Source: Kaistia soli DSM 19436 (GTDB lineage Bacteria > Pseudomonadota > Alphaproteobacteria > Rhizobiales > Kaistiaceae). From it: 64,000 bases of DNA. The stretch spans positions 372,001-436,000 of the forward strand of contig NZ_FQUP01000003.1 in NCBI RefSeq assembly GCF_900129325.1, in the 5' to 3' direction. The notes below the pieces were generated by a model. That model had not been told where the DNA came from. It saw only the letters and a program-made list of their open reading frames with translations, and ran no database searches. Both the position numbers and the translations under genes were made by a program. Below, piece after piece: positions 1-8,232 of the stretch (position 1 is its first letter; each line of letters opens with the position of its first letter).

Positions 1-654
1 TTCCTCGACGTGCTCTCGTCGCGCGGGCTCAAGGCTAGCTTCGCCGTGAACGGATCGGCGATCGCGGCTTATCCGGAAGTCTGCACGGCAGCCCGCGACG
101 CGGGTTGGGATTTCGTCGGCCATGGCTATGAACAGCGCCCAATGCATGATGTCGCCGACCAGGCGGATGCCATACGACGCACGATTGCTGCGATTGCCGA
201 ATTCACTGGCCGGGCGCCGCGTGGCTGGGAAAGCCCCGGCCTGACCGAGACCGAAGAGACGATCGACCGGCTTGTCGAGGCGGGTATCGACTACGTCTGC
301 GACTGGTGCCTGGACGACCAGCCGGTGCGCCTGGCCGCCGCCGGAGGATCGATCGTTTCGGTCCCGTATACGGTCGAACTCAACGATGTTGTCGTTCACG
401 CCGTCCAGGGCCACAGTTCGGACGAACTGATGAAGCGTGGCATCGCCCAGTTCGATCGGCTCTACCTCGAAGGTGCCGAAACGCCGCGCGTCATGGCGAT
501 TTCCATCCATCCCTACCTGACGGGCGTGCCGCATCGCATCGGCTATCTCGAGGAGCTTTACGATCACATCCTCGCAAAGGAAGGCGTCGTCCACTGCACC
601 GGCGCCGAGATCTGCGACTGGTTCATCGCCGAAGAGAAGAGGCTCGGGGTCTAG
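1..654 (+). CDS. Polysaccharide deacetylase family protein, PuuE-like (5' partial)
   Basis: The frame is open from base 1, so the gene begins outside the window; 217 residues are visible and about 80-90 N-terminal residues are probably missing compared with the 300-residue PuuE family. The visible part carries the family pattern: a GHGYEQRP segment where other NodB-fold proteins have the GNH/GxH metal loop, a GWESPG segment, and HPYLTGVPHR near the C-terminus, which matches the HPxxxGxPxR signature of PuuE-type allantoinases. The likely reaction is metal-assisted hydrolysis of a cyclic or linear amide in the cytoplasm. Its stop codon is directly followed by allA (655), and a second PuuE-like gene follows, so it belongs to a ureide operon. 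Whether it acts on allantoin or a related compound cannot be told. The GTG at position 10 is internal and should not be taken as the start. Confidence 0.85.
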   Translation, partial: FLDVLSSRGLKASFAVNGSAIAAYPEVCTAARDAGWDFVGHGYEQRPMHDVADQADAIRRTIAAIAEFTGRAPRGWESPGLTETEETIDRLVEAGIDYVCDWCLDDQPVRLAAAGGSIVSVPYTVELNDVVVHAVQGHSSDELMKRGIAQFDRLYLEGAETPRVMAISIHPYLTGVPHRIGYLEELYDHILAKEGVVHCTGAEICDWFIAEEKRLGV

Positions 655-1131
655 ATGCGCGTCGAGCCGCTGACAGACACGTCGTTCGCGGCGTTTGGCG
701 CGCTGATCCGCCACCCCGGCGGGTCTGAGCGCCATTATCTCCCGGCCGTGCTCGCAACGCCGCTGCCAGATGCCAGACCCGCCCTCTGGATCCACCCCGT
801 TAAACCGGCCCAATGGCCGCTCCGGATCGACAAGCTGGAGCGCCATCCGCATGGCGCACAATCCTTCATGCCGCTCGGCAGCGGCCACGCGCTGGTGGTC
901 GTTTGCGGGAAAGATGCCGAAGGCATGCCTGATCCCAAGGCGTTGCGGGCGTTCCTGTGTCCACCGGCCACGGGCTTCACCTACCATCCTGGCGTCTGGC
1001 ACCACGGCCTCACGAGCATCGACGCCGCGATCGACTTCGTCGTTGTGATGGCTGCCCACGGGGTGACCGGAGAGACGGACTGGTTCTCCCTTCCCACCGC
1101 GATCACCATCGAGCACCGGGATCTGCCATGA
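655..1131 (+). CDS. allA: Ureidoglycolate lyase (AllA)
   Basis: The protein has 158 residues, close to the 160-170 of AllA. It shows the single-domain cupin pattern of the family: an N-terminal FAAFGALI segment, HPHGAQSFMPL and, towards the C-terminus, YHPGVWHHGL, which in AllA supplies the histidines around the metal and substrate. AllA splits ureidoglycolate into glyoxylate and urea at the end of the allantoin pathway. The ATG follows the upstream TAG with no gap, and its own TGA overlaps the ATG of the next gene (ATGA), so the three genes are translationally coupled. Confidence in the family is high; the physiological substrate is inferred from the PuuE-like neighbours. Confidence 0.92.
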   Translation: MRVEPLTDTSFAAFGALIRHPGGSERHYLPAVLATPLPDARPALWIHPVKPAQWPLRIDKLERHPHGAQSFMPLGSGHALVVVCGKDAEGMPDPKALRAFLCPPATGFTYHPGVWHHGLTSIDAAIDFVVVMAAHGVTGETDWFSLPTAITIEHRDLP

Positions 1132-2036
1132 CCGACAACGATCTGCCCCCACGCGACTTCATAGGCTACGGTCCGACCCCGCCCCATCCGCGTTGGCCGG
1201 GCGGCGCCCGGCTGGCGCTCAACATCGTGCTGAATGTCGAGGAGGGATCCGAGCGGTCGTTCCCGGACGGCGATGAAATGACCGAGGACGGTTTGACCGA
1301 AGGCGGCGTCGGCGGTTTCAAGGGCCGCGATCTCGCCGCGGAATCGATGTTCGAATATGGCGCGCGCGCCGGCTTCTGGCGCATCTTGCGCACGCTTGCC
1401 GAACGCGGCGTGACTGCGACGACGTTTGCGTGCGCCGTGGCCATCGAGCGCAATCCGGCGATCGCCGCGGCGATCCGTTCAGCCGGCTTTGACGTCTGCT
1501 GCCATGGCTATCGCTGGGAGCCCGTGCAGTTGCTCGGCGAGGAGCGGGAGCGCGAACTGGTCGCGAAGGCCGTCGCGAGCCTGACGGAAACGCTCGGCTC
1601 ACCGCCATCCGGCTGGTACTGCCGCTATGCACCGAGCGTCTTCACCCGGCGCATCATCGCCGAACATGGCGGATTTCTCTATGATTCCGACAGCTACGCC
1701 GACGATCTGCCCTACTATGTGCAGGTTGCCGGCCAGCCGCATCTTGTGGTGCCTTATACGCTCACCAACAACGACACGAAATTCGTTCGCGGCGGCATCT
1801 CGACGGGACGGCAGTTCGCCGATTACCTGATCGAGGCCTTCGACGTGCTGTACCGGGAAGGCGCCGAGACACCGAAGATGATGTCGGTGGGTCTGCATTC
1901 TCGGATCATCGGCCACGCAGCACGCATCTCCGGCCTTGAACGATTCCTCGACCATGTGGCGCGGCATGACGATGTCTGGATCTGCCGGCGCGAGGATATC
2001 GCCCGCCACTGGCTCACGGAACACAAGGCTGCTTGA
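1128..2036 (+). CDS. puuE: Allantoinase PuuE-like (polysaccharide deacetylase superfamily)
   Basis: The product has 302 residues, the normal length for PuuE. The ATG at 1128 is chosen because it overlaps the allA stop as ATGA and places the conserved RDFIGYG/PHPRWPGGARLALNIVLNVEEG opening at the N-terminus. Family marks include CCHGYRWE (the metal-loop region), GWYCRYAPS, GGFLYDSDSYADDLPYY and GLHSRIIGHAARI. PuuE hydrolyses allantoin to allantoate without the zinc amidohydrolase fold of the classical allantoinase. It sits with AllA and a second, divergent PuuE-like protein (1-654), so one of the pair may act on a different ureide. The gene is convergent with the GntR gene, with 30 bases between their ends. 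Confidence 0.88.
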   Translation: MTDNDLPPRDFIGYGPTPPHPRWPGGARLALNIVLNVEEGSERSFPDGDEMTEDGLTEGGVGGFKGRDLAAESMFEYGARAGFWRILRTLAERGVTATTFACAVAIERNPAIAAAIRSAGFDVCCHGYRWEPVQLLGEERERELVAKAVASLTETLGSPPSGWYCRYAPSVFTRRIIAEHGGFLYDSDSYADDLPYYVQVAGQPHLVVPYTLTNNDTKFVRGGISTGRQFADYLIEAFDVLYREGAETPKMMSVGLHSRIIGHAARISGLERFLDHVARHDDVWICRREDIARHWLTEHKAA

Positions 2037-2066
2037 GGCAGCGGCCCCTGCTCTCCCGCCCGCGCC

Positions 2067-2753
2067 TCAGATAGCAGCAGGCTGCGCCTGTTGGGCGCGG
2101 CGCACGGCGCGGCTCCATGCCATGCAGATATTGTCGAGACGCTCGGCAAGATAGTTCTCGAGACCCTTCTGGTCGCGCTGCTCGATGAGATCGACGATCC
2201 GGTTGTTCTCCACCGGAAGCATTGGCGTCCGATCCGGCATGAAATCAAAGAATGATGCCGAGGAATATTGCCAGGTGCGGTCCCACAGCTCCTGGATATG
2301 CGCGCGCAGAAAGGCATTCGGCGCGCGGGACATCAAGAGCGTGTGGAATGCCCGGTTGCCGCGCGCCGTCGCGACAGGATGCTCGAGATCTAGTTGAAGC
2401 TCGCCTATGAGCCAGCGCATCGACTTGACCGTTTCAGCGTCGTGATAAGGCGCTGCGGCGGCACAGGCGAATGCCTCGAGCCGCAACCGTACCTCTTCGA
2501 TTTCCCAGGCTGACTGGAATGACAGCCGCGCGACTTCCGCGCTGCGATGCAGGTTGAGCAGAACGAGCCCATCCTTGTGCAGCAGCCGCAGCGCCTCGCG
2601 GACCGGCATTTCGCTGAGACCTAGCTCGCCCGCGATATGCGAAAGCCGCAACCGCTCTCCAGGCTTCAGCGTGCCATCAAGGATGCGCCGACGCAGCGTC
2701 TCATAGGCGTGATCCGTCTTGGAGAAGGTCGGAGGGTTTTCTGCAGCAAGCAT
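2067..2753 (-). CDS. GntR family transcriptional regulator, FCD (FadR) subfamily
   Basis: A winged helix-turn-helix fills roughly residues 10-75 (AYETLRRRILDGTLKPGERL, then SEMPVREALRLL), followed by an all-helical FCD ligand-binding domain with the NRAFHTLL segment. Regulators of this class bind small carboxylic acids or ureides and usually repress the divergent operon. The ATG at 2753 gives 228 residues, a normal length; a TTG at 2819 would add 22 residues with no conserved pattern. The gene reads away from the aminotransferase/hydantoinase operon across a 465-base gap that holds a TGATA-N3-TATCA palindrome (3053-3065), a plausible operator. It is probably the local regulator of the operon starting at 3219 and perhaps of the puuE/allA genes. 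Confidence 0.9.
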   Translation of the reverse strand: MLAAENPPTFSKTDHAYETLRRRILDGTLKPGERLRLSHIAGELGLSEMPVREALRLLHKDGLVLLNLHRSAEVARLSFQSAWEIEEVRLRLEAFACAAAAPYHDAETVKSMRWLIGELQLDLEHPVATARGNRAFHTLLMSRAPNAFLRAHIQELWDRTWQYSSASFFDFMPDRTPMLPVENNRIVDLIEQRDQKGLENYLAERLDNICMAWSRAVRRAQQAQPAAI

Positions 2754-3218
2754 CGTGGGTTGGTCAGCTGATCCGGACGGCCGAGTAGTGCGATCGATCG
2801 CAAGACAACTCTTGTTCAATCGACCGCGCGCGGGCGCAAGTCAAGCATCCACCTCCAACGTTCTTGATGGCGAGCTTATCGAGCCGCCGCTTCATTTCTC
2901 GGCACACCCGCGACCCACCCGAAGGAATAACGCCTTGATATTGCTGGCCCCACGCTGGCCATCGCAGTGCAGCCGGCCATGGAGTTCAGCAAATAGGCAG
3001 TCAGGCTCTGACGTGCCCATTTTATGGCATTGCCTGAAAATGTGATAAAGTTTGATATCATATCAGATGTAAAGAGAGGGCGGCCGATACGCGCCCTTCG
3101 AAGAGCTGGCATTCGCGACGGCACAGCCGAGGGGCGATGCCAGCGCGATACCGGGCGGCATGCGACGGCAATGGTCAGCACAGCGCGCCGACAAGAACCG
3201 AATCTCCGGGAGGACGAT
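2754..3218. promoter_or_regulatory. Divergent regulatory gap between GntR gene and aminotransferase operon
   Basis: This 465-base stretch has no convincing gene. It must contain the promoters for the reverse GntR gene and the forward catabolic operon. From about 2990 to 3075 it is AT-richer than its surroundings, which fits a promoter. The only strong signal is the palindrome described separately. The open frame running from 3024 into the aminotransferase lacks family similarity before residue 66 and is treated as untranslated leader. Confidence 0.6.
3053..3065. promoter_or_regulatory. Candidate GntR/FCD operator, TGATATCATATCA
   Basis: The 13-base sequence is a perfect inverted repeat of TGATA around a three-base centre, in an AT-rich island of the divergent gap. 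FCD-type GntR proteins commonly bind short palindromes of this size and composition. It lies about 155 bases upstream of the GTG start of the aminotransferase and about 300 bases from the regulator's ATG. Binding is inferred from position and symmetry only. Confidence 0.5.
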
Positions 3219-4550
3219 GTGTCCAATTTCAGCTATCTCCCCACCGACGCCATCGCGGGCTCGAAAGCTCTGTTTGAGCGCGCCAGCAAGGTGGCGCCGC
3301 TCGGGGCACAGGGCGACGGCAAGTATTATGCCCCCTACCCGCACTACCTGAAGCGCGGCTTCGGCTCGAAGGTCTACGACGTCGATGGCCGCGAATATAT
3401 CGACTACTGGAACGGCGCCGGTCCGGCCGTGCTCGGCCATGCCGACCCGCGTGTCGATGCGGCAGTCGCCGAGACGATGCGCACGCGCGGCACGGTCTTT
3501 TGCGCTGCGAACGACCTTGAGGTCGAGCTCGGCGAAGCGATGGCGAAGCACATCCCCTGTGCCGAGATGTCGGGCTTTCTCAACGCTGGATCCGACACGC
3601 TCTATATGGCGGGCCGGCTGGCCCGCGCTGCGACGGGGCGGTCGATCTTCGTTAAGTTCGCCGGCTCCTATCACGGCTGGCACGAAGACTTCCTTTTCAA
3701 CGTCCAGTCTTATGCCGGCGGCCCCGGCAATGACGGTCTCTACCAGCCGATCCCGGAAACGACGGGCCTCAAGGCAGAGACGATCGCGTCGATCCGCGTT
3801 CTCGACTACAACGACATCGAGGCCGTGAAGGAACTGTTCCGCGTCGAGGGCGATCGGATCGCCGGCGTCGTGGTCGAACCCGTGATGCACGGACCGCTGA
3901 CCGGCAATATCGTTCCGCTGCCCGGCTTTCTCGAGACGTTGCGCCAGCTTTGCACCGACTACGGCGCGCTGCTGATCTTCGACGAGATCCTGACCGGCTT
4001 CAGGCACCATATCGGCGGCGCTCAGACAATCTTTGGCGTCACGCCCGATATCGGATGCTTCGGCAAGGCAATTTCCAACGGCCTGCCGATCGCCGCAATC
4101 ACTGGCCGCCGCGCCGTGATGGAGCATCTGGCGCCCGCTGGACGCGCATTCTTCTCGGGGACCTATAACGGCAATGTCGCCTGCGTCTCGGCGGCCCTCG
4201 CCACGATCGGGCAGCTCGCCGACGGCGAAGTCCATGCGCATATCGCGGTGCTTGGCGAGCGGTTGCGCGCCGGTCTCGAAGAGGTCTTCGCCCGGCGCGG
4301 CATCGCGGCCAATGCGAATGCCTTTCGCTCGATCGTCGCGATTCACAACAGCGATCGCCGCCTCAATTCCTTCGGCGACGTCTGGGCGCATCACGACATG
4401 AGCCGCGCGACCGAATTCGCCAGCTTCCTCTTCGACCACGGCATCTACGCCAAACCGCGCAAGGTCCAGCGTCTGCTGGTATCCGGCGCCCATACCGAAG
4501 CCGAGATCGACCGGACCATCGACGTGGTCGACCAGTTCTACGCAGCGTGA
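3219..4550 (+). CDS. Class III PLP-dependent aminotransferase (glutamate-1-semialdehyde aminomutase-like)
   Basis: The protein has 443 residues and the fold-type I class III pattern: GSDTLYMAGRLARAATG, SYHGWHED, the FDEILTGFR segment carrying the Asp that holds the PLP pyridine nitrogen, and FGKAISNGLPIAA with the Schiff-base Lys. The GTG at 3219 is chosen because GGGAGG sits at 3208-3213 with ideal spacing and similarity begins immediately after. The nearest textbook relative is HemL, but the gene lies in a hydantoin/amide operon and overlaps hyuA by four bases, so it more likely moves an amino group on a catabolic intermediate, for example a beta-amino acid or semialdehyde. The substrate is not evident. 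Confidence 0.9.
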   Translation: MSNFSYLPTDAIAGSKALFERASKVAPLGAQGDGKYYAPYPHYLKRGFGSKVYDVDGREYIDYWNGAGPAVLGHADPRVDAAVAETMRTRGTVFCAANDLEVELGEAMAKHIPCAEMSGFLNAGSDTLYMAGRLARAATGRSIFVKFAGSYHGWHEDFLFNVQSYAGGPGNDGLYQPIPETTGLKAETIASIRVLDYNDIEAVKELFRVEGDRIAGVVVEPVMHGPLTGNIVPLPGFLETLRQLCTDYGALLIFDEILTGFRHHIGGAQTIFGVTPDIGCFGKAISNGLPIAAITGRRAVMEHLAPAGRAFFSGTYNGNVACVSAALATIGQLADGEVHAHIAVLGERLRAGLEEVFARRGIAANANAFRSIVAIHNSDRRLNSFGDVWAHHDMSRATEFASFLFDHGIYAKPRKVQRLLVSGAHTEAEIDRTIDVVDQFYAA

Positions 4551-6580
4551 GGTTATCGACCTTGACGACCGATCTTAAGAAAACAAAGCGCGTCGGTATC
4601 GACATCGGCGGAACCTTCACCGACATCGTCGTCTTCGACGAGGCGACGGGCGAAGTCACCCGCGCGAAGACGCCATCGACCCCGACCGCTCCGGAGAACG
4701 GCTTCCTCGCTGCGCTCGACGCTGTCGGCGTGCCGGTCGACGAAATCGGGACACTGGTGCATGGGACGACCATCGTCACCAACCTGATCCTGGAGCGAAA
4801 GGGCGCGCGAACCGCGCTCATCACGACCCGCGGCTTCGGCGATGTGCTCGAGATCATGCGCGCCACGCGCCCGCTTCCCTATGATCTCGGCTGGCGCAAG
4901 CCCGTGCCGCTCATCCCGCGCGCCTTCTGCTTCGAAGTGAACGAGCGGATCATGGCTGACGGGACCATCGAAACCGCGATCGACGCCGCGCAGGTGGCGG
5001 CCGTCGTTGACGAGATCGTGGCCCTTGGCGTTGAAGGCATCGCCGTCAGCTTGATGCATGCCTATCTCGACGACCGGCACGAACGCATCGTCGAGGCGGT
5101 GATCCGCGAGCGCGCGCCGCATGTGGCGGTATCGATCTCGTCCAAGATCTGCCGCGAGATCCGCGAATATGAGCGTGCCAATACGACCGTCGCCAACATC
5201 TATTCGATGCCGCGCGTCCGCCGTTATGTCGATGCGCTCGCCGCACGGGTCGGGAAGCCAGGGCTCGTCAACTATCTCAGTTCCGAAGGCGGCATCGAGA
5301 CCGGAACCGAAGCGTCGGAACGCCCCGTCACGCTCTGCGTTTCGGGTCCGGCCGGTGGCGTGCTCGGCGGCAGCTTCCTCGGCGACCAGACCGGCAAGCG
5401 CAATCTCGTCACCGTCGACATGGGCGGAACGAGTTTCGACGTCGCGGTGATCCGCGACGGGCGCTTCGACATCAAGAACACGTTCGAGGTCGAGTGGGGC
5501 ATTCCGATCAAGACGCCGACGATCGACATCAAGACCATCGGTGCCGGCGGCGGCAGCATCGTTTGGGTCGATGATGGGGGTGCGCTGCGCGTCGGTCCGA
5601 GCAGCGCCGGCGCCGATCCGGGTCCTGCCTGCTATGGCCGCGGCGGCACGGAATGCACCGTGACCGACGCCAATCTGGTGCTCGGGCTCATCCGTTCCAA
5701 CGCTGCATTTCCCCTCGATGTCGAACGCGCGCGGGCAGCCGTCGGCCGGATCGCGGAACGCTTTTCGGTCTCGATCGAGGCTGCGGCGGAAGGCATTTAC
5801 CGCGTCGTCAATGCCGCGATGGCGACGGCAATCCGCCAGATGACGGTCGAAAAGGGCATCGATCCCCGCGACTTCACCCTGGTGCCATTCGGCGGGGCCG
5901 GCGGGCAGCACGCCTCGATCCTCGCCAAGGAAGTCGGCATCCCGGAGATCATCGTTCCCAACATGCCAAGCGTCTTCTCGGCGTTCGGCATGGTCAGCGC
6001 ACCGCTCAAGGTCAGCCGCGCCCGCACCATTCTCAAACCGCTTGAGAGTCTGGCGCCTGGAGAGATCGAGGCCTTTCTCCGCGACCTCGCCGCCGAGATC
6101 GGAACCGACGCCTTCGAGAACGCGACCGGCGCACCGCGCTATGAGTTCAGCCTCGACCTTCGCTACGTCAAGCAGGCGCATGAGATCAGCGTGCTCGTTC
6201 AGCCGGATTGGACAGCCGGCCAGATCGCCGAGGCCTTCGAAGAGAAGCACTTCGCGCTCTATGGAACGCGGCACGGTCACGCCGTGATGGTCGTGACGAG
6301 CCGGGTCACCGCCATTGCCGATATGCCGCCGCTGCCGATCCCGGCCGAGGCGGAGATGCCGGACGCGGTGGCGACAGCCGAGCGGATGACGACCATCACC
6401 GGCGTCGCCGGACCGGTTGCCATCTATGACCGCACACGGCTCGTGCCCGGCATGCGATTTGCCGGGCCATGCCTCATCGAGGAGGTCGATACGACCTTCT
6501 TCGTCGCCGAGGGCGCCGCGGTCCGCGTCGATCCTTTCCGCAATCTTGTCATCGCCACGAACGGGGACCAGCCCTCATGA
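4547..6580 (+). CDS. hyuA: Hydantoinase/oxoprolinase subunit A (HyuA family)
   Basis: The 677-residue protein opens with an N-terminal actin/ASKHA-type phosphate-binding loop, GIDIGGTFTDIVVF, followed by LVHGTTIVTNLILER, the VDMGGTSFDVAV second phosphate loop, and TIGAGGGSIVWVD and GPACYG segments, all typical of HyuA. With HyuB it forms an ATP-dependent ring-opening enzyme acting on hydantoins, 5-oxoproline or related cyclic compounds (some relatives are acetone or acetophenone carboxylases). The GTG start at 4547 overlaps the aminotransferase stop (GTGA); a TTG at 4562 with GAGG upstream is an alternative. It is coupled to hyuB by an ATGA overlap. Substrate is inferred only from context. 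Confidence 0.92.
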   Translation: MRLSTLTTDLKKTKRVGIDIGGTFTDIVVFDEATGEVTRAKTPSTPTAPENGFLAALDAVGVPVDEIGTLVHGTTIVTNLILERKGARTALITTRGFGDVLEIMRATRPLPYDLGWRKPVPLIPRAFCFEVNERIMADGTIETAIDAAQVAAVVDEIVALGVEGIAVSLMHAYLDDRHERIVEAVIRERAPHVAVSISSKICREIREYERANTTVANIYSMPRVRRYVDALAARVGKPGLVNYLSSEGGIETGTEASERPVTLCVSGPAGGVLGGSFLGDQTGKRNLVTVDMGGTSFDVAVIRDGRFDIKNTFEVEWGIPIKTPTIDIKTIGAGGGSIVWVDDGGALRVGPSSAGADPGPACYGRGGTECTVTDANLVLGLIRSNAAFPLDVERARAAVGRIAERFSVSIEAAAEGIYRVVNAAMATAIRQMTVEKGIDPRDFTLVPFGGAGGQHASILAKEVGIPEIIVPNMPSVFSAFGMVSAPLKVSRARTILKPLESLAPGEIEAFLRDLAAEIGTDAFENATGAPRYEFSLDLRYVKQAHEISVLVQPDWTAGQIAEAFEEKHFALYGTRHGHAVMVVTSRVTAIADMPPLPIPAEAEMPDAVATAERMTTITGVAGPVAIYDRTRLVPGMRFAGPCLIEEVDTTFFVAEGAAVRVDPFRNLVIATNGDQPS

Positions 6581-8169
6581 GCAGCCTCGACCCCTTCACC
6601 CAGCAGATCATCCGCAATCATCTCTTCTCGACCACCGACGAGATGATCCAGACCACGGTGTTGACGGCCTATTCGCCGACCTTCTCCGAGGGCTTCGACT
6701 TCTCTTGCGCCCTGTTCGACACGAAGGGCCGCATGGTCATGCAGTCACGCGGCGTCGGCGTCCATCTCGGCTCCCTCGTGGGCGCCATGCAGGCGATGGT
6801 GAAACGCTTCCCCGCTCCGAAGCCTGCCGACGTGTTCATCACCAACAATCCCTATCTCGCCACGCATCAGTCCGATGTGGTGGTCGCGCGGCCGATGTTC
6901 TGCGAGGGCACGCATGTCGGCTATGCCGTCAATATTGGCCATTGGACCGATATCGGCGGCATGAGCGCAGGCGGCTGCGCCGGCACCTCCACCCATGTCG
7001 TGCAGGACGGCCTCATCATCCCGCTGTCGCGGCTTTATGCGCAGGGCGTGCTGATCGAGGAGACGCGCGACTTCATTCTTGCCAATGTCCGTCTTCCCGA
7101 AGACGACTGGGGCGACCTGATGAGCCAGGTCTCGGCGACAGCGATTGCCGAGAGCCGCATCCAGTCACTCGCCGCCCGCTATGGCGTGGCTGCGGTGATC
7201 GACGGCATGGAGGCCGCGATCGAGTATTCTCGCGCCCGCTTCCTGGCCGCGCTGAAGGCAATTCCGGATGGCGTCTACGAGGCCGAGGACTTCATCGAGG
7301 ATGACGGGCTGACCGACGCCACCTATCCGATCCGCGTCAAGGTCACCAAATCCGAAACCGGCTTCCTGCTCGATTTCGCCGGCACGGCGCCGCAGGCGCC
7401 GACACCCGTCAACGCGACCTTCACCTCGGCGCGTGCCGGCGCCTATGCGGCGATCGTTGCCCTCGTCGACCCGAGCATTCCGGTCAACCATGGCATCTTC
7501 GATCAGGTCGAGATGATCGCGCCACCGCGGTCGATCGTGAATGCCGAGTGGCCGGCACCGGTCTATGGCTGCACGTTCGAAATGGCGAAGCGCGTCCCGG
7601 AAACGATCCTCAAGGCCTTTGCCGAGGCCGTGCCGGAGCGGATCGGCGCCGGAAGCCACGCCTCGGGCAATAACCTCGCTGGCCGTGCCTACGACGCGCG
7701 AACCGGCACAGAGGCGGTTTGGTACAACTATTACGAGGGCGGCCAAGGTGCGACCGCCGCCGCGATCGGCAACGACGCCGTCTATTTCTGGGGCGAGACG
7801 TCGATGAACCAGCCGATCGAAGTCTGGGAGCACAAATATCCGGTCCTGGTCGATCGCTATGCGATCCGGGATGGCTCAGGCGGCGCGGGACGCCATCGCG
7901 GTGGCCACGGCACCGTCCATGAATATCGCCTGCTGGCCGACCACTATCTTTCAGGGCTCGGCGACCGCCACCGTGTTGCCCCCTGGGGTCTCGCCGGCGG
8001 CTCGCCGGGCACGCCCAATCGCTGGTCGATCCACCGCGACGGCGTCACGACAGAACTCGGGGAGCTCTACGGGCTGAAGAGCCCATCGAAATTCTACAAC
8101 CTGCATGTACCCAAAGGCGACGTTCTCATCATCGAGACCGGCGGCGGGGGCGGTTACGGAACGCCATAA
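6577..8169 (+). CDS. hyuB: Hydantoinase/oxoprolinase subunit B (HyuB family)
   Basis: The product has 530 residues starting at an ATG that overlaps the hyuA stop; an upstream in-frame extension shows no family pattern. Recognisable HyuB segments are DPFTQQIIRNHLFSTTDEM at the start, SRGVGVHLGSL, ITNNPYLATHQSD, HWTDIGGMSAGG and the glycine-rich ETGGGGGYGTP end. HyuB is the partner that, with HyuA, carries out ATP-dependent amide ring cleavage in the cytoplasm. The two genes form one catalytic unit between an aminotransferase and a peptide-type importer. A 63-base gap separates hyuB from the binding-protein gene, so the same transcript is likely. Confidence 0.92.
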   Translation: MSSLDPFTQQIIRNHLFSTTDEMIQTTVLTAYSPTFSEGFDFSCALFDTKGRMVMQSRGVGVHLGSLVGAMQAMVKRFPAPKPADVFITNNPYLATHQSDVVVARPMFCEGTHVGYAVNIGHWTDIGGMSAGGCAGTSTHVVQDGLIIPLSRLYAQGVLIEETRDFILANVRLPEDDWGDLMSQVSATAIAESRIQSLAARYGVAAVIDGMEAAIEYSRARFLAALKAIPDGVYEAEDFIEDDGLTDATYPIRVKVTKSETGFLLDFAGTAPQAPTPVNATFTSARAGAYAAIVALVDPSIPVNHGIFDQVEMIAPPRSIVNAEWPAPVYGCTFEMAKRVPETILKAFAEAVPERIGAGSHASGNNLAGRAYDARTGTEAVWYNYYEGGQGATAAAIGNDAVYFWGETSMNQPIEVWEHKYPVLVDRYAIRDGSGGAGRHRGGHGTVHEYRLLADHYLSGLGDRHRVAPWGLAGGSPGTPNRWSIHRDGVTTELGELYGLKSPSKFYNLHVPKGDVLIIETGGGGGYGTP

Positions 8170-8232
8170 CTCAATAAGAGAGCAACAGCTCCGACGGGAA
8201 AGACTTAAGCAATCACAATTCCAGAGGTGACT

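Noticed and set aside
3219-4550. Naming the aminotransferase hemL
   Set aside because: The similarity is at class III family level; its operon context is catabolic and no tetrapyrrole genes are near, so the specific name is not supported.
3063-6280. Long reverse open frames opposite the aminotransferase and hyuA
   Set aside because: They mirror codon positions of strongly conserved forward genes and have no similarity to known folds.
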